From: Cenococcum geophilum 1.58
Lineage: Eukaryota > Ascomycota > Dothideomycetes > Gloniales > Gloniaceae
NCBI GenBank assembly: GCA_001692895.1
Contig: KV748191.1
Coordinates: forward strand, 496,001-560,000
Length of the DNA: 64,000 bases
Reading direction: 5' to 3'
Part shown: positions 49,101-58,943 of the stretch, one piece after another
Position numbering within the stretch: position 1 is the stretch's first letter
Layout: the number at the start of each line of letters is the position of its first letter
Notes under the pieces: model-generated
Told to the model about the DNA's origin: nothing
The model's database searches: none
What the model saw: only the letters and a program-made list of their open reading frames with translations
Program-made: the position numbers and the translations under genes

Positions 49101-50728
49101 GAGGCCACCACCAGAGCCTCGACCTTAGCTAAGGTTGAAAGCAAGCAGGATGCTGCAAGAGCTGCTATCATCAACGGTTCCGAAAAGGTGGAGAAGAAAA
49201 AGAAGAAGCGTTCTAACGCTGACACCGCTTCGCAAACGTCGAGTGCAACTCGCACCAATCCGTCAATTGTAACTGCGACATCGTACGCACAAGCTGCACA
49301 GCGTGCCAAGTCACCATCTCCTAAGTCGACACCTGCTGCGGAGCCAGCAGCAATTGCCGAAGTTCCAGAGACAGAGGCGCCCGAGTGGGCTACACGACTT
49401 TTAAGTCAGCATCTCCAGCAGTCTGCCCCTGCCGACCCATCTACTAGCCATATGGAACAAGACATCAAGAAACTTGAAGAGAATATTTCCGCAGAGTTCT
49501 CTAAAGGCTTCACCCGCGAGCTTGAGTCATTGTACCGGCGCTTTGATGAGGATAAGCGCGTCCAAGCGGCAGCAAATGCAGCCAAACAGGATGCAGTCCT
49601 TCGTCTTGTCTCAAGCACCTTGTCAGAGAACGTTGAGAAGAGCCTTACCCGCATTATCTCTAGCAGCATCCAGGATGTAGTCGTACCCAACCTTCAGTCA
49701 ACCGTTACCGCGTCTCTTGACCGAAGACTAACTGAATCCATCTCTACGTCAATCCAGGCTGCCGTTCCCAAGGAAATTAATTCGATCCTTCCGAACGCTG
49801 TGACCAAAACGATGCAAGATCCTGAGGTTCTAGAAACCATCTCTGAGCTTGTGTCCAAAAGGGTTACAAACCAAGTGGAATCAACAGTCTCAGCATGCTT
49901 GGGATCAATCGTAACTCCCGCATTCTCCAACTTTGCTGCTACAATCGAGCACCGCGTCTCTGAGCAGCTTCATCAGGCAGGCGCTCAGCGTCATAACGAT
50001 ACCGCCAAGATCGAGCAGCTTACTAATCTTGTAAGAGGGCTGTCCGAAACGGTGCAGTCTATGGCAGCCTCTCAGTCAGAGTTCCAAGCCCAGATCCTCA
50101 AACATCAACAAGACAGCCCTCATCCTCACACTCGTGACGGCTCTCAAGCAGCATCATCCGCCCAACCTGGCCCTTCGCCAGTCAAGAACCCAGAGGAAGA
50201 AGAGCAAGAGACCATTACGAGGTTGATGTCTGAGGGGGATTTCGAAGCTGGTACAGTCACTGTAAGTAAATTCCGTGTCCGGTGCCTAGGTTGTGTACGC
50301 TAACGTTGTAAGTGGTTGCACTCTACGCGTCCAGCCGAACTCTTCGATACTGTTTTCGTTCGCTGCAACCCTACATATCTTTCACGCGTTTCACCCCTGG
50401 TGGCCTTGTCTACTGCTGCAATCGTTACTCAGGAACTGGAGAGGAATATTCCCGAGCGTCTTGTTTGGTTGGACGCTGTCCTCAATACAATCAATCCTAA
50501 GGTTAGTTTCACTGCTTCCATCGTGTACAATGTGTTTCGTACTAATATATTTAGGACTCTGAGATTGTGGAGATCATCCCGCGTATCATGGAGGTTCTGA
50601 AGGACCGCCTTTCAACCGCGTATATACGCATCAACGAGAGCGATCCCCGCAACCCAATCCTGCGCAAAATTTCTGGGCTGTGCCAGCGTGTCAATGAAAT
50701 CACCTCAACTGCTCTCGCTTCTCGTTGA
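46116..50728 (+). CDS. EDC4/Pdc1-like mRNA-decapping scaffold (P-body protein)
   Basis: Three exons, 46116-50261, 50313-50501 and 50555-50728, giving 1502 residues. A low-complexity Ser/Pro/Ala N-terminal half contains two short repeated motifs (SLLNLLKF, DLLLRLLNHPKP) typical of leucine-rich decapping-factor contacts. Next is a beta-propeller region at about residues 470-970 with WDVRELTTGEFG, HTFQLWDLGLGKAV, SVAFHPKTGILAVGHP and VMHSKGVSCMGVRRFDLGW. A long helical segment follows (DIKKLEENISAEFSKGFTRE onward), and the end is a conserved alpha-helical domain (PRIMEVLKDRLSTAYIRI). This is the EDC4 layout, equivalent to Pdc1 of fission yeast, which brings the Dcp2 decapping enzyme into P-bodies. 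The ATG lies only 110 bp from the foldback element, so the promoter is either very short or partly inside the element. Confidence 0.87.
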
Positions 50729-52632
50729 CATTCCAACATAATCACGCAATTTCTCATCTTATGTGTTCAGTATTGCGGCGTCCGCACTGTCATACTGGGG
50801 TTTTCTGAGATGCGAACTAATACGGACTTCATGCTTGTTTTTAATAGAATGTAGCTCTAGTTGCGCTGGAATACGCCGGCTTGACTTCTTTCTATGATAC
50901 AATGTCATGATTTCCGTTCTTCTGCCTGCTTTGGATTCTCGGCCTTGTCTGCTCTGCTTAACTTCTTTCTTCTTTCTTTCGCACCAACGGCCTCTCCGAC
51001 GTTTTAGGGATGTCTCCTTTTCCTCTTATGAGATCTGCACATTTCTGCGATACGACATGGAAGATTTGGTATATTTCGGCATGGCGGTGTCGGGTTTCGG
51101 GTCTCGGTGGTGGAAATATCGGGAATAGCGACTCTGGGTACCAAAAGGCCTTCTATAAATTTTTCAAAATTCAATTCTTCATGATGATAAAACCCGGTTT
51201 TCGCTTTCTAGGTAGTTTCTCGGCTTTGGACTTTCTCCTTGTTCGGTTGCTAGATTGCTTGCTTTAGGTTTTCCCTGCGGTGCTGGAATGCTCGGGGAAA
51301 AACTGGAGGTGCTGCTGCTTTCTTTGCAGAGGTGCTGGATGCGAGCTATGGCATTCGCAACGAGGGATAGTTACGAAGCCGCGGATCTGCTTTGGCGGAA
51401 GCGGGAACTAATTCTTTTTTTTTGCTTTTTGAGTATGGAATTGGGGTGAGTGTATTATAGTAACGAGGTTGTGCCAGACAGATGAAAATCAGAAGTATTT
51501 GATATTGGCTTCAATGCTGCGTTGTATGTGGAATAGAGTTTTGGAAAAGCCACTAGGCGGGCTACGTAATTCACAACACCAACCTCGGAAAGCTACATAT
51601 GCATTAGGATCCACAGAGAAGGTGATCCGTGCGGAACATCAAAATTGGAAGAACTCGATACGGCTGCAGCGTCTGCTAAATACCGTTTTATAGAGAGAGT
51701 AAGTGTTAGCTACCTAATCTAGAGCGACTCAACCCCAAAGATTGAGTATATATAATAATATTGTATTGCAATCGACTGATTCTATTTGCTGATTCTTATC
51801 GATAAGTTGTGGACGAATTTTACCGTTGCAAGGGAATCAACTACACCGCAACACTACAAGTCTCCAAACGTGCTTTTGCGAAGCAAACTCCAAGAGGGCT
51901 TTCATTTCTTTTCCAACATATGAGCAGCGACTGAAATAGTGATAATACCTAAACTACTCTCCTAGGATTTAATGGTAAAGTTCGCGATATATACTCCAAG
52001 GTAGAAGATCTAATTGTAAGGCATATTGCCCAGGTGTACGGTAGGGAGCAGGCAAGCCGAGCATGAGTCACAAGGAGAGTCGATGGAAGAGGGCGATATG
52101 GTAAAGAGTATGGCAATAGCCTCGTACGGAGACGAACCGATGAGGAGGACAGGAGGGCTGCAAGCCCGAGTAAGGGTTAAAATAACCCTTACACTAATAG
52201 CGTGAGATCACACGTGCACAGATCTTATAGGACAGCGATTGCACATTTCTTTTGCCATTGGAGATACTCCTCCGCTCAATGTGTCGACCTGGTGTCGATC
52301 ATATATCAAGGTTAGATCAGAGGTACTGTCGATCGGTAGTCCGTTCACCGATGAGTAAGTAAAGAATGAGGACTCTGTCTATTCAAACTATGAAGAAAAG
52401 AAGCTATTTATNCATGAGGTAGGTGTCTGAAATAGGAAAGGGAGGGGGGGTCTGTAACTGAAACGGGGGTAGTACAACCGGAATAAGAACAAGGATAGGG
52501 TAATAGGCTAAATCCAACCTGAATCGACAGGTACCCACCTCCTGTACATATATAATCTCTTTTCTTCGTAGATCAATCTACACACGAGTCCCTGACCTGG
52601 CATTTTCCGGTCGATACAACGCGACTACGACG
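50729..52632. other. 1.9 kb without a recognisable gene
   Basis: Contains the likely EDC4 3' UTR, then AT-rich DNA with short frames only. One ambiguous base (n) is at 52412. A TATA-like stretch (ACATATATAATC) near 52548-52559 lies about 75-85 bp before the next ATG and may serve the zinc-finger gene. Confidence 0.45.
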
Positions 52633-53549
52633 ATGATATCTACAGCGCTTAACGTTTCGGCCTCGACAATCTCAATGAACCCATCGACATCCGAGACACC
52701 CAAGTCTGTTTCGAGGACCGCACTATTACCTGAGATCACAAAGAGCAACGATAACCAAGATGACTCAGACTTGTCTTCTCTAGGCTTTGATAATCCTGAC
52801 GGCCCTAACTATAAAGGCCCATACACTGAACAACAACTGGGGCAAAGTTATCATATTACACAAGAATACTCGAGTTACCAGTTGGAACCTCAGGCGCCTC
52901 AAGTATATCCACTAGCAACAGGAGTATGGCCAATTCATCACACCTATAACGAAAATCCCCACCATGAGAATGCATACAATTACCTGGGACGAAATAGTGG
53001 AAGCCAGAACACACTTCCCACTCCCACTCCCCTTGATGAACATTTTCGATCAGTCAATTTACGTGCAGACGGCCCTTTACATAGATCCCAACCTGGATTT
53101 TCACCGTATCCAACTTACAGCAACCAGAGCCAAGGCCGGGACCAGTCAGAAAGCCTAGTTGGCCCTGAAGCACCATCCCCAGCGGCCTCATCGGGAGACG
53201 AAAAATCGACGTCAATAAGTACGCCTAGTAGTAGAAGCAAGCAGTAAGTTAGATTAGTTTACTGCGCATCTTATTGTTAACCTCTCGTAGGAGAAATAGT
53301 TTCACCTGCGATAACGAGGACTGTACCGCTTCATTTAGTAGATTAGCTGATCTCCAGAGGCACCAATCGATTGTCCATACTAAGGAGAAGCTATTCCCTT
53401 GCTCTGTTAATAATTGCTCCCGGGTCAAGGACCGAGGATTCAGCCGACGAGATCATTTGACGGAGCACTTAAGATCTTATCACGCAATTCCCATACCGAA
53501 AAGAAAACCAGGACAGAGAGCGGCCCCAAGCAGTGGAATGATGGGTTGA
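52633..53549 (+). CDS. C2H2 zinc-finger protein, putative transcription factor
   Basis: Two exons, 52633-53243 and 53291-53549, giving 289 residues. The first 205 residues are a Ser/Pro/Gln/Tyr-rich region without known domains. The second exon carries two C2H2 fingers. The first is FTCDNEDCTASFSRLADLQR followed by HQSIVH (C-x4-C-x12-H-x4-H). The second begins FPCSVNNCSRVKDRGFSRRD and has a longer loop (C-x4-C-x15-H-x4-H). A basic tail (PIPKRKPGQR) could aid nuclear import. This pairing of a normal and a loop-extended finger at the C-terminus is common in fungal regulators of unknown target. Codon use is more AT-rich than in the housekeeping genes around it. Confidence 0.78.
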
Positions 53550-54223
53550 ATGGATAGCAACAACCTCATCTGGCCACAATCAATTCCAAAGATGTTGGTT
53601 ACTACTAAGATTGCTGGTGCCTTCAGTATGGTCTAGCGTAGTTTGCTCTCGAATCAATTGTTGTATTCCATGATCTGCACTCGTTAAGGTTGTCTTGGTG
53701 GCAATTTGGGGGCTTAGCAGTATATCCCCTTTAAAAACCACCCTGGTTGAACTGCAGATTTGGACCAGAAACAGGATTACCGAGTGCTATCCCAAGTCGT
53801 CAGCTCTCAAGAACGACAGCCCCAATCTGATCCTCAACTGAGTTTTTCCGATTTTCGATTTCCAGGCATAACAATAGTTATGGATAGAAGAAAGCAGTCC
53901 TCGCCGTATTGGTATCACGTAAGTATCACAATAATCGCAGCCATCAAATTGCCAGTCTTGTTGATATCATGCTCCCATACTCCAAGAAGTCCCCATCACG
54001 CAGAGCCGCAGAACGCCCCAATCCAATCCCACCCAGACACAAGAATCCCAGAACCAGAACCACACCAATAATCCACATGGCGGAGGGTATCAAACCCATC
54101 TATCCGCTCCCCTTCACAAAAACAGCTCCTGGAGACTTTTTGGCGCGGACTGCCAGCGCGAGCAGGTACCAGCCTGGGACCAGCCGCGCTCGCTCGCGGC
54201 GCTTCGAGAGCAGCGCGGGGTTC
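53550..54223. other. no gene; between convergent zinc-finger and MARVEL genes
   Basis: Plus-strand frames starting at 53760 and 53909 show no domain and run into the antisense of the MARVEL gene, so they are not called. Confidence 0.45.
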
Positions 54224-54913
54224 CTACACGTCCTGGTGCATCTCGACCTTGGGGTCACGCCCCATCTGGCCCGTGTTGCGGGTACGCCAGACATGCAGCG
54301 TCGCTACGAGCGTCGTCGCCGCGAAGAACAACCTGCGCGCATCTCGTCAGCACAAAACCGCCATCTCCCTGCACCACACCCCCCCACCCCCCCTTGCCCC
54401 CCTCAACACCCCGGAACTGGGGGCCGTACATACCACTCGAAAGCCGCAAACGCGGTGCCAGCTTTCGCGACGCTGCAGACGGTGCCGAAGCAGACGCGGT
54501 CGCTCAGGAAGACGGCCAGGGCGATGAATCCCGCGAACCAGAACAGCATCGTCAGGGCCTCGGCGGCCAGGATGCCGGATTTGTGCGCGGCGACGGGGAA
54601 GCGCGCGGGCGCGACGACGAGGTAGGCCAGCGCGAGGAGCGTCCAGACGGCGGTGATGAGCAGGAAGTTCACCTCCGACGGCGGGAATTGGTGCCATTGG
54701 CCGGACCACCAGTTCGCGACTGTGGTGGGGGGAGGGTTAGCGGGGGTTTGTCGGTTTGGGTATGGCTGGGTGGAAATGCTCGAATGCTCCACGACGGATT
54801 TTCGGGGGAGAAATGTGGAGGTGAGAAGACGTACCGTATGACGTTAGACCTAATACGACGAGCGCAAAAAGCCCCTGCGCGATGCGCAGAGGTAAAGTGA
54901 AGATGGCGGCCAT
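54224..54913 (-). CDS. MARVEL-domain membrane protein
   Basis: Three exons on the minus strand: 54913-54835, 54719-54434 and 54332-54224, giving 157 residues. There are four hydrophobic helices. Helix one starts at residue 4 (LPLRIAQGLFALVVLGLTSY). Two further helices lie in VNFLLITAVWTLLALAYLVV and TMLFWFAGFIALAVFLSDRV. The fourth spans the last splice (AFEWLFFAATTLVATLHVW). The loop after helix three has a conserved-type Cys pair (CFGTVC). The ALR-Q-like start and four-helix spacing fit fungal MARVEL proteins such as Nce102/Fhn1 relatives, which sit in plasma-membrane eisosome or secretory membranes. The short tail (MGRDPKVEMHQDV) is cytosolic. Exons are GC-rich and the introns (115 and 101 bp) are C-rich. 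Confidence 0.85.
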
Positions 54914-56467
54914 GGCGGAGAGTGTTACGGCCTTAGAAAATGGTGGAGGGCGGCAGATCACTCAGAAGGTTGATGGATGAGTTTGCGGTAAGGATGAGGG
55001 AGAGAAGTGAACAAAGATGATCGTGAAGGAAAGAAAAATGGTCGATTGCGGAAAACCGACAGGAAAGTGTTTGCTATGGATTGCCTCTTCCCTTTGTTAC
55101 CTATCAAGGCTCAGAAACGGGCATTATGCCCACAACCCCGCGGGAGTATTTAGTAGAGAAAGTGTGACGCGGCAGCAGGTCTCTGGCGTGCTTTGAACCC
55201 GTCTCACTAATCCCGCGCAACGTCAAGTGGCTGGGGATGGCGATCTCTGCAGAAGTTTGGGTTTCAAGGCAGGGTGACCCCTCTGGCGGGTATCGTTTGC
55301 GCATGGCCGTAGAGGGGGCCTGGGATCCCTTTAATTGACCTCAGCCACTACGGTGAAGCAGAATGGTGCATTTGCCTGTCGACCGTTGTCCTTGTGCTAA
55401 ATTACGTCTATAATAGTGAGCCCGTTATTGGTGCGAGTGCCATCATGAGAAGGCTGAACTGGTGTTCCAACGTCACTCGGCAGTGATGGAGTATGGCTGG
55501 TGCGCTGGTCGACTGCCATCGCTGCGTCGAGGGCGTGTTCTTCACGAGATCAAAAGCAAATAGAGCAAATGAGTCGAGTGTTTGAGAAGAAGATTGAGTG
55601 AAGGACATGTACGATGTGATTTGTGCTTGATGCATGCATTGAGAGTTGGGCGTAAAATGCCCTATTGTTCTGGGCGAGCAGCAGGGGAGAGTGTCGCACA
55701 ACTGCTGAAGAATGCGACGCCCCATGTGCATCAAGCACGCAGCGCCCCACGCCCCACACCCAATTCAAAAGCTTAAAACATTAGGCTTAAGGCTGAAGCT
55801 GAAGGCTGAAGGCTTAAGTCTCTCTTACGGAACATCAGCTTGCCAGCGCGGGCAGGCCTGATGAATAAAGTGTGCTCCGCCAAGCAGTAAGCATGGCTCT
55901 CCGCAGAGCTTATTTGTAGAGCTTGTCCGCCGAAATGCCCGTAGTACTCGTCGTACCCGTCATACCATACTCTGCTTCCAGCAAAAGTGGACATGTCTCG
56001 CTGTCAAGGGTTAAGTGTCAAACCCAGTTAGCTCTACGCCAATGAAAATCCTTCATTTCCCCAGGTGGAGGGCTCGCTCCGCAAGTCATGTGCTTCCATA
56101 AATACATTTGGTCCGTAAGCATTCTATCGATTCGCAAACGATTTGATATTTTCCTTTACCTATCTCGTATTTATTCGCCGGCACGAACTTCCCGGCGGGG
56201 CTTAATAAATCTTTCTAAAAGTATGCATGGTGGCGCAGTGCTGAGGTCACAACATTTGGGAGACACCAAGTTGGGCCTGGGCCTGGATGTGGCTTGAGCT
56301 GAGCCATCAGCCCTTACGCCAACCAGCTCCTACCGCTAAGTTTATCTTTCTTGTGCTTTCTCCTTAATTTTTGGCATCCTTTCCGACACAATTTCTGCTG
56401 GACGCGGCGGGAATCCTCTATACCATTCTCAACACGATCCTTACCCCAATACTCCACCAGGCACACG
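54914..56467. other. no gene; divergent region between MARVEL and DUF7053 genes
   Basis: About 1.55 kb with no supported reading frame. A cluster of short GGCTTAAG/GGCTGAAG direct repeats lies at 55785-55820. Confidence 0.45.
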
Positions 56468-57577
56468 ATGATTTCCAAGACATCCGTCTTTACGACCATT
56501 ACCCCTCTTCCGGGGAACATCACCCGGGAAGCAGTCATCTCCACCTATCACAACCACATTGAAATGATAGAACTGAATCCACTGGTCGTAGAGCGGTTCA
56601 AATGCAAACCGCCCAGCTTCGCAACCCCGGAAGAGTTCCACGCTATTTGGTACACTATCAAAGGTAACTCATTCTCCGAGGCGCATGACATCACAAACGC
56701 TTGTAGAATCAGCAGCTAAAGGAAATACCCCGCAGACAAGATTTCATACCTGCCGGGAGGCCTAGCGACTGGCTCCGTCAGCTACCACGGCTGCTTCCAC
56801 GATCTCCCAGAAGGTCTCCAAACCCACGTTTACGCTCCCCTCGGTCTCGATATTAAAGCAAAATGGACGGTCGGTGGCTCATTGCCTGGGGAACCGAAAC
56901 AGCCTGCCGAGCTCGGACTTGGAATTCCGAAGGAAGGCCTGTATCTACGGGAAGATGTCAAGATGAAATGCAATGTTATGATGCTTAGTTTCGTCAAGAA
57001 AACTTTCAAGGACGCGCACTCGAAGTTGGTGGATCGGCTTGTTGAAAAAACACATCTTCTTGAAGCAAAGGCTGCAAACGAACGTCTGGGGGCTCGCAGC
57101 CCATCTCTGATGCCGGCCTCACCCGGAATGTTTCCTGGAAGCCCGGCCCCTCACTCAGCAAGCCCCGCGTTTCAACACTTGTCAGTGTACTCCAATGCAT
57201 CCAGCGGACACACCGACAGCCCTCTCGCAAGCCCTAGGTCTCAACACACAAGTCCTGCGCTTCAGCATGCCGCCACATTCGGCCACTCCCAGCAGATGTT
57301 AAGCCCGCAATATGGTGTTGTTGATCCAGCCTACCATGCTGCAAACCCTTATGCTCAGGACCCAAGACTTTCGCAATATCCTGTCGACCCAAGGGATCCG
57401 AGGTTTTCGCAGTATCCTCCCGACCAAAAGGATCCAAGATTTTCGTATTACCAAGACCCAAGGAACTCCTATCAACCGTACACACCGCCGCCAGCGCAGT
57501 TTGGTGCCTTTGAGATGTCCGCAGCTAAGGATGATTCGAAACATGAAGAGCAGACTGGGCCTGCGGAATTAGCCTGA
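56468..57577 (+). CDS. DUF7053-type fungal protein with Pro/Tyr-rich tail
   Basis: Two exons, 56468-56663 and 56736-57577, giving 345 residues. The first 185 residues form one conserved-looking domain: SVFTTITPLPGNITREAVIS, HNHIEMIELNPLVVERF, FATPEEFHAIWYTI, then after splicing DKISYLPGGLATGSVSY, CFHDLPEGLQTHVYAPLGLD, and GLYLREDVKMKCNVMMLSFV. This resembles the uncharacterised fungal family I know as DUF7053, whose fold is suspected to bind lipid-like ligands; the name is from memory. The tail, residues about 205-345, is low-complexity with three near-copies of a DPRFSQYP motif. The acceptor at 56735 was chosen because it restores IKDKISYLPGG. Function unknown. Confidence 0.78.
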
Positions 57578-58943
57578 TAAATGCGGCTTTCTTGTAATGG
57601 AACGAATTTCTTTGATATTTGTACAGATATAGTACCTTCCACTCGCGGTACGCACTGCCGTTGACATGTTCCTTGGGTTACCTCTTAATTCAGTCTCTCG
57701 CATGTCTATTCCAAAACGGTTTTTTATTTGGATTTCCATCTTATGGCGATACCCGTGTTGTTTGGCTAAGGAGACCAGTGCTTTCACAGCTTTGAGAAGT
57801 TTAAAAATATATTCATAAATTGTTTTGTACAAATTGTGAAACTTGTCTTTGGAGGTCTGTATATCGTTCAGCCAACCCTGTGTCTCTGATATTCAGTTTG
57901 GGCTCCATTATTGTGCGGCGTGGCTTCTGTAGAAGTACTTAATGAACCACAGCAGTGCCTTCGGGATATCTAATCGGCCAACAGGGTCAAGCCCGTGGCT
58001 TGCGGAAGTGCCTAAAGACAACTCCTCGTACGTTTATTATTGCAGGTGGTACAACAGGCATCCTGCGTGTGATTCTTCCCAACACTTTTAGATCACATTC
58101 CTAACCGGTAAACTTATAATGATGATTTCCTGTGTTCTTCGGCCTCCACCTCTGATGCGATACTAGGCGCATGGTGGAGGCGTTTTTATCTTAGTTCGGC
58201 ATGGACTCAATCGGCAATTCGGCATTAAGCTAGACGAAAGACCAGCCTCCGCTTTTTCTACCCACAAGCGTCAAGCATGCTGCACCTTTCATTGTACAGT
58301 CATTAGCGAAATCGCCTTCCTACGCTTCTAAAAACTCTTTAACTTCTCGCCAAGGCACTTTTGGACCGAGCCAACCTTTATACGGTTAGACCTCCTAAGT
58401 ATGGATAACCATGCTTTAAATATGCGTTGATATCTTACCGTTCTGTATCTATTACTTAGCGAAATCGCCTTCCACATCCGCAAACTCCGCCAGAGCTTCC
58501 GCCCTGCTTCCGCCCCTGCCCTCACGTTATTGGCCGGATGTTTTGCGAATGCACTCGCAAACGCAAACCACGTTTGTGTCTTGGGCAGTAAGGCTTGAAA
58601 CCCGACCGCCATACTATCTCAAATAGTGTGCGTGTCGGTTCTTGATAAACAAAGTATTGCTCCGAGGGGTTCCGCTAATTGACTGACCTGGTAGGAGCCT
58701 GATTGGTTCTAAAAAGCACGCTAGTGAGCAACCTAGCCTTATTATTACTATAATATAAATGTGTCGAAAATTCTAGATCCTTCGGAAGATTACTATATTA
58801 GAAAGTTTAAGAACTGGAGTAGCAAGTCCTTACTCTATATGTTTAGGAGGGCCCCTCTATGAAATAGAGATCAAAGGAAAAAATATTACAATGAATTTAG
58901 ATCTCGAACATATGAACCTTTCCCAATTATTATCTCCTACCTA
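57578..58943. other. 1.37 kb without a called gene, containing an inverted-repeat copy
   Basis: Holds the DUF7053 gene's 3' UTR, the repeat copy described separately at 58293-58433, and AT-rich DNA just downstream of the receptor gene. A 94-codon minus-strand frame (58328-58612) overlaps the repeat and is probably not a gene. Confidence 0.5.
58293..58433 (+). repeat. left copy of the inverted repeat flanking the NLR gene
   Basis: Matches the reverse complement of about 63752-63900, with shared blocks AGCGAAATCGCCTTCC, AACTTCTC-CCAAGGC, CTTTTGGACCGAGC, TACGGTTAGAC and TATGGATAA. An 8-bp length difference lies after the first block. An exact 18-bp motif (TTAGCGAAATCGCCTTCC) from this copy recurs in direct orientation at 58456-58473. 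Confidence 0.8.

Noticed and set aside
52412-52412. Ambiguous base n
   Set aside because: A sequencing or assembly uncertainty in non-coding DNA; no biological meaning assigned.
51706-52620. Possible ancient LTR fragment (TGTTAG start, AT-rich body with TATA-like segments)
   Set aside because: No matching second copy, no clear end and no retroelement gene fragments seen; the resemblance is only in a few bases.
53760-54071. 103-codon plus-strand frame after the zinc-finger gene
   Set aside because: Considered as an extra exon of the zinc-finger gene, but no splice pair joins it convincingly and the sequence is low in conserved features.
54394-54900. 168-codon plus-strand frame and neighbours
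   Set aside because: Antisense to the GC-rich MARVEL exons; composition Arg/Gly/Asp-rich as expected for a shadow frame.
58328-58612. 94-codon minus-strand frame downstream of the NLR
   Set aside because: It covers the inverted-repeat copy and adjacent DNA; the other repeat copy has no matching open frame, so coding is not supported.
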